This document shows positions 34,342 through 43,353 of a stretch of DNA of 64,000 bases, in pieces. The stretch is from Clostridium sp. AM33-3 (lineage in GTDB: Bacteria > Bacillota > Clostridia > Lachnospirales > Lachnospiraceae): contig NZ_QUIV01000006.1 in assembly GCF_003480315.1 (NCBI RefSeq), forward strand, positions 71,639 to 135,638, in the 5' to 3' direction. The notes under the pieces are model-generated. The model did no database searches. It saw nothing but the letters and a program-made list of their open reading frames with translations, and had not been told where the DNA came from. Position numbers and translations under genes: made by a program. Position 1 is the stretch's first letter; each line of letters starts with the position of its first letter.

Positions 34342-34644
34342 TCAATTATTCCCAACCGAATCATCTGTGTGAAAGCCATTCTTTTTTGCATAATTGCTGG
34401 CCGCTATTCTTCTGGCCTTGCTATACGGCGCAGTAAGCCTGATGGACAATCTCGCCTTGTCTACCACATAGCTCTGACATCCAATCTTTTTGTCTTCAGA
34501 CTCCAATCGGCAGACCGCTGGGTACTTCTTTGCGAAGTCAGCCAGTCGGCGCTTAAGTCCGGCATTGAAGGTATAGACGTTGTAGGTGGCATCACCTTCA
34601 CTGGTCAGGATGATCGTTTCTTTTTCATACTTCGTAAGCCTCAT
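34342..34644 (-). CDS. Conserved mobile-element protein of unknown function
   Basis: A 100-residue basic protein (MRLTKYEKETIILTSEGDAT start) of a type I recall as common in Firmicutes ICEs; no function is known to me. AAGGAGAATG precedes the ATG at 34644, which is preferred over the ORF start further upstream. It has an alpha/beta pattern with no membrane segment and ends in a Lys/Arg-rich helix. Its neighbours are ICE backbone remnants. Confidence 0.65.
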   Translation of the reverse strand: MRLTKYEKETIILTSEGDATYNVYTFNAGLKRRLADFAKKYPAVCRLESEDKKIGCQSYVVDKARLSIRLTAPYSKARRIAASNYAKKNGFHTDDSVGNN

Positions 34645-34665
34645 GCTTTCATTCTCCTTCCATTT

Positions 34666-34706
34666 CCCCAAAAAGTAAGCCGCCCCTGTGTTCATAAGGA
34701 CGGCTT
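34666..34706 (-). terminator. Terminator after the small membrane protein gene
   Basis: AAGCCG(T)CC pairs with GG(GG)CGGCTT and is followed on the minus strand by ACTTTTTGGGG. Confidence 0.6.
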
Positions 34707-34751
34707 TGGCATAAAGTATCAGCGATACTTTTTCGTATTCAGTTTTACGGT

Positions 34752-35051
34752 TCAAGATCTGATAAAATCATGTAATATGGCGCTTGCCACAGTGATAGCA
34801 GACACGATCCAGTCCCCCATGACCGGAACCATGAAGATCACAAACCCGGTTGCAATCATCTTGAACGCTTCCAGGCCGGAGGCCAGTCCGAAGGCCAGAC
34901 TGGCTACCCCGGTCAGAGCGAAGATAAATGCCAGGATTCCCAGAATCACCCTGGATATACTGTTCAGAAAGATCCCGGCCCACTGGATCAGCGTCAGCAT
35001 GGCAACAACAGGGAAAAGCAGGATCTTAGCGATTATCTTCAGTATTATCAT
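34752..35051 (-). CDS. Small integral membrane protein (CD1845-like)
   Basis: A 99-residue protein with three hydrophobic segments (about residues 3-25, 32-58, 62-85) and little else. It resembles small membrane proteins of clostridial conjugative elements (CD1845 type), which sit near the transfer genes. The ATG at 35051 lies just past the stop of the recombinase fragment; the ribosome binding site is weak. It may be a remnant of the transfer module. Confidence 0.55.
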   Translation of the reverse strand: MIILKIIAKILLFPVVAMLTLIQWAGIFLNSISRVILGILAFIFALTGVASLAFGLASGLEAFKMIATGFVIFMVPVMGDWIVSAITVASAILHDFIRS

Positions 35052-35064
35052 TCCTGACACCCAC

Positions 35065-36250
35065 TTATATAGCCACCGGGAAAGTGGCCTTCTTGCCATC
35101 ATACACCTCACCCTTCCGAACAATGGTAGGCTGTCCTTCCGGAGAATCCGCCACCACCAGATAAACACCGTTGTTCTGGTCTTCCTGCTGGATCTCTTCC
35201 TTCATAGCTTCGATCTTGGCTTTCTTCTCGGCTTTGACCCTCGCCTCATAGGCTTTCTGCCATCCGCTTTCCTTTCGCCGCAGATAGGCGGCATGGGCCT
35301 TCTCCTTCTTTTTACGCTCGATCTCTATAGCTTCAAGTTCTTCAGCCGTCGGCTCTTTCACGAAATCCGGCGGGAGATATCTGCCGATGAAATTGAAGTA
35401 GATCTCGATCTCCTGTGAGCAGTTGATAGATCCCTTCACATCGCGTTCATGGACAAGGATCTTGTCGATAAGTTCCAGAAGCATCTGGTTCGTAAGGTCC
35501 TCAAAGTTCGCGTACTTGTCGATCAGGGTGATGAACCGCTCGGCATTGTGGGCATTCTTGTTGTATTCCTGAACCGACTGCTCACAGACCCGGACTTCCT
35601 CGGCCAGTTTCTTGCGCTCGGCTTCATAGGACGCGGACAGGAACATATAGCGTTCATCCGGGAGCTTGCCAAGTATATTGTCCTCATAGATGCGGCAGAT
35701 CAGCTTTTCCAGTTCATCCAAACGGCGGTTATCGGCCTCTATGGTCTGCTTCTTTTTTACGATATCGGCAGAGCTTTTCTTGTCCTGCGCCTCGATGACG
35801 GTTTTGGTAAACGCTTCACGATCGATCTTGGAATACTCGGCTATCGCCTTAAGCAGGTCCTTTATCAGGATCAGCACGTTTTCCTCTGAAACCCTGTGCT
35901 GTGTCGGGCAGAGTGTCCCGACCGGGACTTTGGAGTAGGCGGAGCAGGTGTACTGGGCCTCACGCTTACCGTTGTTGACCCTGTGGACGTACATCTTCGC
36001 ACCGCAGTCAGCGCAGTACATCAGCCCTGTCAGCAAGTGGACTTCACCCCATCCGTCGGGATATCGCCTGACATTACTGCGGATCTTCTGAACCAGATCG
36101 AATGTGAGCTGATCGATGATCGGCTCTTGAGTATTCTCAAAGATCACCCAGTTGTCCTGAGAAACATAATGGCTCTTCTTATCCTTGAAATGCTTCGCGG
36201 TCTTAAAGTTGACCGTGTGTCCCAGATATTCCGGCTTTCTGAGAATACCA
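35065..36250 (-). pseudogene. Large serine recombinase, N-terminally truncated (DUF4368 type)
   Basis: The C-terminal ~390 residues of a large serine recombinase: ILRKPEYLGHTVNF and the recombinase domain end, a zinc ribbon (YCADCGAKMYVHR ... CSAYSK), a coiled coil, and a DUF4368-like tail. The N-terminal catalytic domain with its nucleophilic serine is missing; reading upstream, similarity stops near 36245 inside DUF3801 sequence in another frame. The last ~60 residues are unusually Lys/Glu-rich. It is inactive as a recombinase. Confidence 0.75.
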
Positions 36251-36530
36251 CATATTTCGGTGGGTCTGTTGTCTTGTCTTTCTTGACGGCAAAATCAACA
36301 TTATATTTACGAGCTACCCGCTCAAAGGATTTGATATTGCCGTCCGTCACTTCGATAGACGAAACTCCCACGCCTTCACCAACCAGCTTTTTCACAGAAG
36401 TTTTACCATGCGTTTTCTGTGCTTTCTGCCTGCGGTGGTTCAGATACATCCGCATTGCAACCTTCAAGACGTTGGCATCCAGTTTAGCGGTCTTAATTAC
36501 AAGAGCGATTGTTTTCTGCGTTACTTCCTC
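36144..36530 (-). pseudogene. DUF3801 (PcfB-like) mobilization protein, truncated at both ends
   Basis: The frame opens at 36530 without any ATG, GTG or TTG until codon 22 (36467), but already shows family sequence (TIALVIKTAKLDANVLK). It continues with HGKTSVKKLVGEGVGVSSIEV and KDKTTDPPKYVVF, then runs into recombinase DNA in the wrong frame near 36245. PcfB/DUF3801 proteins normally lie directly before the VirD4 coupling-protein gene, which is absent. This is a scar from deletion of the transfer module. Confidence 0.7.
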
Positions 36531-37456
36531 TTAACTTCTGCCTGATAATAACTGTTTATCGTTGCCGGGGCATTATACAGGGCGGTCAGAAGATACGCTT
36601 TAATATTCCCAACCTTGGTCGTATTCCGGTTCAGACAGAACAGCACATATTCGATATGCGAATAATTCAGTTTCATAAACCTGCTTTTTACCAAAGCAAC
36701 TGGTTTTTCTACTCCTGCAATGCGAATCATACTGTCCTCCGGCATCATCATAACTTCAACTATCAGTTCTACCAGTTCATCTACATCTTCCTTTGCATGA
36801 TATTGATAATCAATGTTTTCATGGATCACTTCACGATATGCTCTCATCTCCTCCATCACATCTTTTTTCTTTTGGAAATTATCTGATGTGATTGGATAAG
36901 ATTGATTTATCTCAGTTTCATTAATATCAGTCTTGTTAATATCAGTATTATTAGATTGTGATTTCGGGCATTCTGGATTTGTGATTTCCACTATTCCGGA
37001 ATGATGATTTTCACTATTTTGGAATTGTGATTCTGGAAATTCTGGATTTGTGGTTTCCACCATTCTTGAATTGTGATTTTCACTATTCTGGAATTGTGAT
37101 TCCCCATAATCCTGAATTGTGGTTTTCACTACTCCTGAATGATGATTTTCACAATTCAGAGAAATGCCTGTTTTCCCCTTGTTTTCTGCTTCTTGTTGCA
37201 AATCTACACATTCCTCATGTCTTTTCTGTTTCGATTGCAAATCTGCAATTTTTTTATGATCTTCCTGCTCAGATTGCAGATCTGCACAATTACCTGTCGG
37301 CTTTTGATCTGGAACCTCTCTGATCATAAAATTTTTCACATAAATAACATTCGGTTTTCCCAGTCCCAGACGTTTCTTCTCTATCAATCCAATCCCATTA
37401 CTGCTGTCCAGCTCTTTTACCAGTTTCACTGCCTTTTGAGTTCCGCAGTTCATCAA
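36521..37456 (-). pseudogene. RepA-like replication initiator, 5'-truncated
   Basis: Resembles ICE/plasmid RepA_N initiators: CGTQKAVKLVKELDSSNGIGLIEKKRLG is the second half of the N-terminal winged-helix domain, and the first half is missing. The frame reads through the parA 3' end without a proper start; a TTG at 37456 could initiate a shortened product. Residues 60-175 are low-complexity Gln/Asn/His/Ser repeats, followed by a conserved C-terminal helical domain (YSHIEYVLFCLNRN). The C-terminus ends exactly where DUF3801 sequence begins. Replication function is doubtful. Confidence 0.65.
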
Positions 37457-37476
37457 GCTGAATATCTTTTTTCGGT

Positions 37477-38253
37477 CTACGCATGTTTCAACACCTCCTG
37501 AACCAGTTCCAGATAGCTGTCTGCCCCCTTGCTTTTTCCATCATAGGCAAAGATACTTACACCCTCCGATGCTGTTTCTGCAAGGCTTTCTGTTCTCGGA
37601 ATCGTCTGCTCAAAAATCTTAATGTCACTTCCGTATGTAGTTTTGATTGCCTGTTTGTTTCTCTTGGCATTATTGTAACGGCAATTATCCATTGTGAATA
37701 AAATGCCTTCTATCTGTAAATCTGGATTAAATCTCTGATGGATTCCTTTTACCACTTTCAGTAATTCCATAAGTCCATCCGCCGCATAATATTGTGGCTG
37801 TACCGGTATCAGAACACTGTCCGCTGCACTTAATGCATTGATTGTCAGCATCCCCAATGATGGCATACAGTCAATCAGAATATAATCATATTCATCCTTC
37901 AGCAGTTCCAGATACTCTTTCAGTACTTTTTCCCTATCCTCAACAGTAAATAAGGACATATCCATTCCGGCAAGCAATTTATTGGACGGAATCAGATCCA
38001 TCCCTTCTTCATGGTGCAAGACTGCTTCCTTTGGATCAAACTCCAGTCCCATGATGATATTTTCCATCATACTCTTTAAAGTCACTTTGAGATTTTTGGG
38101 AAATCCCAGTCCCATTGTCAGATGTCCCTGCGGATCTGCATCTACCAGCACTACTTTTTTCCCATTCTTTGTCAGTCCGGCTCCCAGATTGATGGTTGTC
38201 GTTGTTTTGGCTACTCCGCCCTTCTGATTTGCAATAGCAATTACTTTACACAT
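37477..38253 (-). CDS. ParA/Soj-family partition ATPase
   Basis: A 258-residue ParA ATPase with the deviant Walker A KGGVAKTT at residues 11-18, Walker A' DADPQGHLT near 39 and Walker B YDYILIDCMPSLG near 120. It would segregate the excised circular form of the element. No ParB gene follows; the next frame is the truncated RepA. It looks intact. Confidence 0.88.
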   Translation of the reverse strand: MCKVIAIANQKGGVAKTTTTINLGAGLTKNGKKVVLVDADPQGHLTMGLGFPKNLKVTLKSMMENIIMGLEFDPKEAVLHHEEGMDLIPSNKLLAGMDMSLFTVEDREKVLKEYLELLKDEYDYILIDCMPSLGMLTINALSAADSVLIPVQPQYYAADGLMELLKVVKGIHQRFNPDLQIEGILFTMDNCRYNNAKRNKQAIKTTYGSDIKIFEQTIPRTESLAETASEGVSIFAYDGKSKGADSYLELVQEVLKHA

Positions 38254-38268
38254 ATACTTTCCTCCGAT

Positions 38269-38433
38269 TTACTGTTTTTCTTCTACTTCTACATAAACAC
38301 GAAAATATTTACTTGTTCCTTTATTTGCATAAGCATCAGATACTTCCAGGACATCCAATTCTTTATGCTTTTCCAAAATACGACGAAACCATTGAATATC
38401 CTTTAAAGTACCCTGTAATCTAATTTTCAGCAT
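38269..38433 (-). CDS. DUF3970-like small protein
   Basis: A 54-residue protein (MLKIRLQGTLKDIQWFRRIL ... KYFRVYVEVEEKQ) with a ferredoxin-like beta-alpha-beta pattern, resembling the DUF3970/YvzF family. GGGAGG precedes the ATG at 38433. It overlaps the 3' end of the DUF6075 gene and precedes parA by 15 bp, so all three are cotranscribed. Function unknown. Confidence 0.65.
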   Translation of the reverse strand: MLKIRLQGTLKDIQWFRRILEKHKELDVLEVSDAYANKGTSKYFRVYVEVEEKQ

Positions 38434-38893
38434 ACATATCCTCCCAGTCTTTGTAAAAACAATACTCTGGATAACGGATTTTAATGGCTTCCCAAAAATA
38501 CCGGGCATATCCGCAGCAAAACAGATCTTCTACGGTATAATACTGACACTCTTTTAACTGATCTTCCTCTGCCTCATAATCTCCGACACTTGGTGTTCCA
38601 TTACAGTAAAGGTTAAATGCCATACGGACAATCCGTAAACTTCCACTAGTCTGCCATCCTTCCAGCAGGCATTCCGTTTTTACACATCCAGTTTTAAAAT
38701 TATAGATTTTATTCACATTATTTCTTGTGTCTCTGTCGATACCCAGGCAATAAACCAAAGCCCGATGGTAGACATCCTGATATCTGCATTTTTTCAGATA
38801 TTCCTCATAAAATTTTTCGTGTTCCCTGCTCTTGAAAGTAATTGTGCGAGAATTGCTATTCTCTGCTCTTAACGCTGTGTTTGTCATTTTCAT
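38420..38893 (-). CDS. DUF6075-like protein
   Basis: A 157-residue protein with HEKFYEEYLKKCRYQDVYHRAL near residue 25, ECLLEGWQTSGSLRIVRMAFNLY near 75 and LFCCGYARYFWEAIKIRYPEYC near 125, the pattern of the DUF6075 family carried by Firmicutes ICEs. No function is known. It heads the DUF6075-DUF3970-parA unit. Confidence 0.72.
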   Translation of the reverse strand: MKMTNTALRAENSNSRTITFKSREHEKFYEEYLKKCRYQDVYHRALVYCLGIDRDTRNNVNKIYNFKTGCVKTECLLEGWQTSGSLRIVRMAFNLYCNGTPSVGDYEAEEDQLKECQYYTVEDLFCCGYARYFWEAIKIRYPEYCFYKDWEDMYAEN

Positions 38894-38953
38894 TTTCCTC
38901 CTGAATTTTTAATATTTTGGTATAAAAAGACACTCCATTTCTGGAATGCCCCA

Positions 38954-38992
38954 TAAAAAATAGGGACACCCGCTTTTAACAAGTATCCCTAT
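38954..38992 (-). terminator. Terminator after the serine recombinase gene
   Basis: ATAGGGA and TCCCTAT form a 7-bp stem followed by TTTTTTA on the minus strand, about 180 bp past the recombinase stop. The 39000-39172 stretch between holds no gene. Confidence 0.65.
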
Positions 38993-39172
38993 AATCTATC
39001 AAATATCTGATAGTCCACTATTCACTTTCATATTCAGGATTTTTTGTGTTCCCCGTACCGAGGTCTAAGGCAACCACAACGGTGACTCTCTGCACAAGCA
39101 ACTTTTCCTTGTGATTTTCACCGATTTTGTTGAAACTGAAAAACTCTACAAAGTGCGTAAATTCAAGGATTT

Positions 39173-40849
39173 CTAGATATCTTTCCTTTGTAGTCCCACC
39201 ACAGTTTCAACGGTATTCCCTTTGTCCCACAAAAGTTCCGTAACTTCCCCGCCATCCTTGAACACCGGAAAATTCAGGCCAATCCGCTTTAGCGGATATT
39301 CAGACTCGTCATTCCTGTAAATTTCAATTTCCTTAATCAAGGCTGTGACCACATTTCTCTTTTCTTCGTCATTTATTATATTATAAACGCAATCGAAATT
39401 CACCATGATTTTGTAAATATTCTCAAGAGTAATTGCCTGCTGCTTAATTGCATCTCGCCGAAGTCTGGCATCTTCGATTTTTTCCTCCAGCTCAACAATG
39501 ACATCATATAGGGAATCTAACCGCAAGGTCATATCATGGAGCTTTCGTTCCCGGTATTTTGCATCAGCAGGGAGACTGTCAATTTCCCGTTCCAATCTTG
39601 TTTTATTCAGATCAACTTCCTTCAGCTTTGCCTGATAGCCCTCCAGTTCTTTATCCACTGCTTTCGTGTCAATCTGAACGCCAATCCGTTTTTTAATGGC
39701 TTGGGCATATTCCTCATTCCTTACGATCTCACGAATTGCCTCAATGACCATCGGTTCAATATCAGTCTTTTTCAGCATTGCCTTATATTCACAATGCTTA
39801 CCCCTGACCATCCTATTCCGACTACATACATAATAGTAAATTTCTTTGTAAGTGCCATCTTTATTTGTCCATGCGTGTTTATTCGTATACATGGGACTTC
39901 CACAAACCGGGCATTTCAGCAGACCGGATAACAAATGAACTCGATCCCGTCCAATTTTTGACGGTTGCTTTACTCCGGTTCTAAGACGCTTGGCATGAGC
40001 CTTTTCCCATACCTCCTCACTAACGATTCCTTTATGCTGTCCCTCTGTCAGAATGTAATCGTCATTTCTTTTCATCTGGTAATCGTTTTTTGTGCCTTTG
40101 ACTTTTTCCTTCGTTCTCCGTCCATAAGCAATTTTACCGCAATAAACCGGGTTATCCAATATCAGTTTAATAAAATGTCCTGTCCAATCCTCTAATGTGC
40201 CATTCTGCCTCGGAATTTTCCGTATACCTTGTAAGTTCAACTGATTCGCAATACCACCCAAACCGATTTCCGATGAAGTATATAATTCAAAAATCTTCCG
40301 TATTGCCACAGCCTCTGTTTCTTCAATCATCAGCTTGTTATCTTCCAGTGTATATCCGTAGGGAGCAAAGCCACCATTCCATCCACCCTGCCGTGCCTTT
40401 TCGCGCCGCCCGTTCATCGTCTGCTCGATAATATTCTCACGCTCAATCTCAGCCACAGCAGATAGTACAGAAATCAAAAGTTTTCCGCTTGTCTGAGAGG
40501 AATCAATCCCTTCTTCTATGCAAATCAGATTTACACCATAAGATTGAACCAACTCCAAAGAGTTAAGTATATCTGCTGCATTACGACCAAACCGTGACAG
40601 CTTATACACTAAAATATAGTCAATGTCCAAGCCATCCTCAATATCTCTGAGCATTTTTTGAAAGGCAGGCCGTCCCTCAATGGATTTACCGGATTTACCG
40701 GCATCTTCATAAGTATCAACAACGATCATTTCCTCACGATCCGCAAATCGTGTCAGCATATTTTTTTGACCTTCCAGGCTGTATCCGTCCACTTGCATCT
40801 CTGTGCTGACCCTCGGATACAAAACACAGCGTTTTCCATATCGGTTCAT
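39173..40849 (-). CDS. Large serine recombinase, intact
   Basis: A 558-residue serine integrase/resolvase. The catalytic domain (1-150) has Ser15 in YPRVSTEMQ, YEDAGKSGKSIEGRP near 50 and YKLSRFGRN near 85. The recombinase domain follows, then a zinc ribbon (LKCPVCGSPM ... YVCSRNRMVRGKHC) near 315-360 and a coiled coil near 400-470, as in transposon recombinases of the TndX/TnpX type. It probably moves an element or sub-element in this region. It is the only complete recombinase gene in the window, unlike the frameshifted integrase and the fragment at 35-36 kb. Confidence 0.88.
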   Translation of the reverse strand: MNRYGKRCVLYPRVSTEMQVDGYSLEGQKNMLTRFADREEMIVVDTYEDAGKSGKSIEGRPAFQKMLRDIEDGLDIDYILVYKLSRFGRNAADILNSLELVQSYGVNLICIEEGIDSSQTSGKLLISVLSAVAEIERENIIEQTMNGRREKARQGGWNGGFAPYGYTLEDNKLMIEETEAVAIRKIFELYTSSEIGLGGIANQLNLQGIRKIPRQNGTLEDWTGHFIKLILDNPVYCGKIAYGRRTKEKVKGTKNDYQMKRNDDYILTEGQHKGIVSEEVWEKAHAKRLRTGVKQPSKIGRDRVHLLSGLLKCPVCGSPMYTNKHAWTNKDGTYKEIYYYVCSRNRMVRGKHCEYKAMLKKTDIEPMVIEAIREIVRNEEYAQAIKKRIGVQIDTKAVDKELEGYQAKLKEVDLNKTRLEREIDSLPADAKYRERKLHDMTLRLDSLYDVIVELEEKIEDARLRRDAIKQQAITLENIYKIMVNFDCVYNIINDEEKRNVVTALIKEIEIYRNDESEYPLKRIGLNFPVFKDGGEVTELLWDKGNTVETVVGLQRKDI

Positions 40850-40904
40850 AATTCATACCTCCAAAATTTACTTTTGGAAAATATCCTATGTAAAGCTGCG
40901 ATTC

Positions 40905-41066
40905 TCACGCAGCTCCGTCAACCTCGCCCAGCACTCTCATACCATATTTCTCGATGATATGTGCCAGCGAAGTGATAAACGCTTCAAATTTTTGTTCCGC
41001 CAGACGTTCTTCTGACCGGATTTCATCTGAAGGAATCAATGCGCTTTTATTCTGGATATTCTCCAT
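40905..41066 (-). CDS. Small hypothetical protein upstream of the serine recombinase
   Basis: A 53-residue acidic protein (MENIQNKSALIPSDEIRSEE ... RVLGEVDGAA) with GGAGGTG seven bases before the ATG. It precedes the recombinase by 55 bp on the same strand and follows the MazF-like gene. Mostly helical by composition. It could be a recombinase accessory factor or an unrecognised antitoxin; neither is shown. Confidence 0.6.
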   Translation of the reverse strand: MENIQNKSALIPSDEIRSEERLAEQKFEAFITSLAHIIEKYGMRVLGEVDGAA

Positions 41067-41145
41067 TCAGAATCACCTCCGCAATTCCTAACGAAATTAT
41101 AACTCTACTTGCACGGCCTGAAAATGATACGGCCTTTCGGCACTT

Positions 41146-41496
41146 TTATGTAATCCCCAGACTGCACAAGAGCGTCTTGTTTATGTTTTCCATGTCATCC
41201 TTGTTTAGATGACCAATATAGTTTTTTAACCTCGACTTGTCGATTGTTCTGATCTGTTCCAGCATAACAACAGATGGTTTCACCAAACCGCATCTGTCAT
41301 TTAAGTGGTAATGCGTGGGGAACTTTCTGCTTTTTTTGCTTACACTGGTAATTGCTGCAATAATAATCGTAGGACTGAAACAATTTCCCACATTATTTTG
41401 AAGAATGAGTACGGGACGAGAGCCACTTTGTTCAGAGCCGATACCAGGGCTTAAATCAGCCGAATATATGTCACCTCGATGGAATTTTTCAAACAT
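41146..41496 (-). CDS. MazF/PemK-like toxin
   Basis: A 116-residue PemK/MazF-family protein, typically an mRNA endoribonuclease. Family features are FHRGDIYSADLSPGIGSEQSGSRPVLILQNN at the N-terminus (shown only in part in other members), followed by KPSVVMLEQIRTIDKSRL near 75. The ATG at 41496 has AAGGAGG upstream. No classic MazE antitoxin lies next to it; the small acidic gene at 40905-41066 is the only nearby candidate. Confidence 0.82.
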   Translation of the reverse strand: MFEKFHRGDIYSADLSPGIGSEQSGSRPVLILQNNVGNCFSPTIIIAAITSVSKKSRKFPTHYHLNDRCGLVKPSVVMLEQIRTIDKSRLKNYIGHLNKDDMENINKTLLCSLGIT

Positions 41497-41530
41497 CACT
41501 CTCGCCTCCTTAATATCTTAATACTTAAAC

Positions 41531-41578
41531 AGCCGCACCAGTCTGAAAGAAATCTTCGGATAAAAACCTGGTGCGGCT
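41531..41578. terminator. Long hairpin upstream of the MazF-like gene
   Basis: A perfect 11-bp stem (AGCCGCACCAG / CTGGTGCGGCT) with a 26-base loop. The remaining 41579-41981 holds no convincing gene; it is GC-rich up to 41860, then AT-rich. Confidence 0.5.
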
Positions 41579-41981
41579 ACTGTTATTCTGTTCGGATTAC
41601 TCGTCATATTTGCCACGCCCCCTGACGATGGGAACACAACAGGTCTCCGCTGGCGCGGCTGTCATAACTCCGCAGCATCGTTCGTATCGTGTGCCACAGG
41701 GTTCCCCCCAAGTCTTTGGCGGGCCGTGAGGAAGTATCTTTAAGCCCCCATGCAGTCATCGCGCCGGATCTGCCACAATCCGTTTTATGAAATCGTAGAT
41801 CGCTCCGAAGCAGTTCTTTCATCACCTCCCTGACTGCTCCATCTTCGCGGCGTTTCACATTCGCTCGTACATGAGTTATGTACCTGTTGTGCTGTCTATT
41901 CAGTTTTCAAAGATCTTGAGGTCACGAGGATAGCGTGTCCTTCTAATAACCGTGAGGCTTTGAGCCTTTCTTTCAGGGGCG

Positions 41982-42407
41982 TTACAGACGATTTTTAAGG
42001 AAAGTCTCCATGTTCCGAAGGCCGCGCTGGATAGATTCGCTGACCGATGCAACGCTGACTCCTTCGCTCTTGGCAATCGCTGATTCTGTCAGTCCTAGGA
42101 AGTAGTAAGCATAGATGCGCTTGGCCTGCTTGTCCGGCAGAGCGGCAATCGCAGCGTGAAGCTGCTCCATCGTCACTTTGCGCTCATACAGCTCACAAGG
42201 GGTCATGGAAACGAAAAGGGCATCATACTCAATTCCGTCTCCGCGATCCAGAGAATAATGCGCCTTGTGGTAATATGTACGGCGGCGGTATGCGGCCTCC
42301 AGGCGGTCATGCTCTTTCATAACAGCGGCTACTTCATCAGGAACCTCAATAATGTAATCGGTCTTATAAAAATCGGGATACTGCTCCCGCAGATTGATCT
42401 TGGTCAT
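41982..42407 (-). CDS. Sigma-70-like factor of the ICE regulatory module
   Basis: A 141-residue ECF-like sigma factor or sigma-like activator. The N-terminus (REQYPDFYKTDYIIEVPDEVA) and RRTYYHKAHYSLDRGDGIEY are typical of ICE-encoded members related to Tn916 Orf7; the C-terminal region 4 helix-turn-helix is GLTESAIAKSEGVSVASVSE near 110. GGAGG precedes the ATG at 42407. With the divergent XRE repressor it probably forms the on/off switch for excision and transfer. Confidence 0.8.
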   Translation of the reverse strand: MTKINLREQYPDFYKTDYIIEVPDEVAAVMKEHDRLEAAYRRRTYYHKAHYSLDRGDGIEYDALFVSMTPCELYERKVTMEQLHAAIAALPDKQAKRIYAYYFLGLTESAIAKSEGVSVASVSESIQRGLRNMETFLKNRL

Positions 42408-42482
42408 AATTTCCTCCATTTCAGTTGTTAGGGACAAAGGGCAACCGAAATGGCTATGGCGGAGAGCGACACCGTGGATGTT

Positions 42483-42496
42483 CGGGAAAATTCCCG
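42483..42496. promoter_or_regulatory. Perfect 14-bp palindrome in the ICE control region
   Basis: CGGGAAAATTCCCG lies between the divergent sigma-like gene and XRE repressor gene. It is a good candidate operator for the repressor. Confidence 0.45.
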
Positions 42497-42515
42497 TAAA
42501 ATCGACAAAGAAAAA

Positions 42516-42784
42516 CGTCAGACGGCCTTAATAGCTGTCTGACGCATTTTGTATGATATGTTGTACGATTGTGCGGATTATTTACGCTTGATTGCGCGTG
42601 TCCGTGTGTATAATTTCTCTTTGGTAGGTCATTGATTTTTTTAGGTAATCACCTACCTGAAAACCATAATTCTGCTGAAATAAATAACCGCCCATCGTAG
42701 ACTCCTCAAACGGCAGTCACGGGCGGTAATGGAAATATGCCCTGCCGTGAAAGGCCGTTTTTTTTATTGGCCTCCCGTCAGGGC
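42516..42784. promoter_or_regulatory. Hairpin-rich regulatory stretch upstream of the XRE repressor
   Basis: Three structures follow one another: CGTCAGAC/GTCTGACG (42516-42544), ACCGCCC/GGGCGGT (near 42688-42727) and GCCCTGCCG...GGCC/GGCC...CAGGGC around T8 (42739-42784). No gene is present. Tn916 controls its transfer genes by termination and antitermination in a comparable position, so attenuation is plausible here. Confidence 0.45.
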
Positions 42785-42897
42785 TTTTATGTATATTTTA
42801 TCTTTCAAAAGTGCATGATAAACACATATCAATACGCGTGATTGGGTGATGGTAACTTCCTCTTACGCACGATAGAATGTAATAGAGGTGAGCAATC

Positions 42898-43266
42898 ATG
42901 CCGGAAGATGTATTTGTATATTTGGGACAGTGCCTCAGAGATGCAAGAGAAGAATGTGGACTGACCCAACAGGAGCTTGCGGATCAAACCGGCAGAGGGC
43001 TTCGTCATCTCCAGGACATTGAAAAGGGCAGGAAAAATCCGTCTTACGATGTACTGGCATCCTTTATCAAGCGATTAGGCATTTCTGCTAATGAGCTGTT
43101 TTATCCTGACGCTTCGGAACAGGAAAAGCAAGTACAGCATTTCATGGGAAAGTTTCTGGCCTGTACCGAGGATGAGCGGCAGATTATCTTGAAAACACTG
43201 GATTGTATGGCGGAGCAGTTTATCAGCCGACGTTACAAATCCTCCGATCCGCAAAATTATGAATAA
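42898..43266 (+). CDS. XRE-family repressor of the ICE
   Basis: A 122-residue protein with an N-terminal Cro/CI helix-turn-helix (LTQQELADQTGRGLRHLQDIEKG) and a short helical C-terminus for dimerisation. GAGGTG precedes the ATG. It is divergent from the sigma-like gene across a ~490-bp control region, the arrangement of Tn916/Tn1549 regulators. It likely keeps the element silent. Confidence 0.82.
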   Translation: MPEDVFVYLGQCLRDAREECGLTQQELADQTGRGLRHLQDIEKGRKNPSYDVLASFIKRLGISANELFYPDASEQEKQVQHFMGKFLACTEDERQIILKTLDCMAEQFISRRYKSSDPQNYE

Positions 43267-43353
43267 AACCAGCAGGGCAAAATGCAATTTTGCAATTTGT
43301 TTCTGTTGGTTTTATTTTGCCTCCGGCAGTAGACGTAAATTTTCCCAGCCCCA

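Noticed and set aside
36900-37200. Repeated TTCACTATTCTGGAATTGTG-like units, considered as a CRISPR or iteron array
   Set aside because: The units are irregular, in frame with the RepA-like coding sequence and encode its Gln/Asn/His-rich low-complexity segment; there are no spacers of constant length.
39001-39172. Possible attachment site of the serine recombinase
   Set aside because: The stretch is gene-free and next to the recombinase, but no repeat pair marking a crossover could be found in the window.
41604-41858. 84-codon GTG-start frame between the sigma-like factor and the MazF-like gene
   Set aside because: No ribosome binding site, atypical composition and no recognisable domain. 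It lies in GC-rich DNA where chance frames are common.
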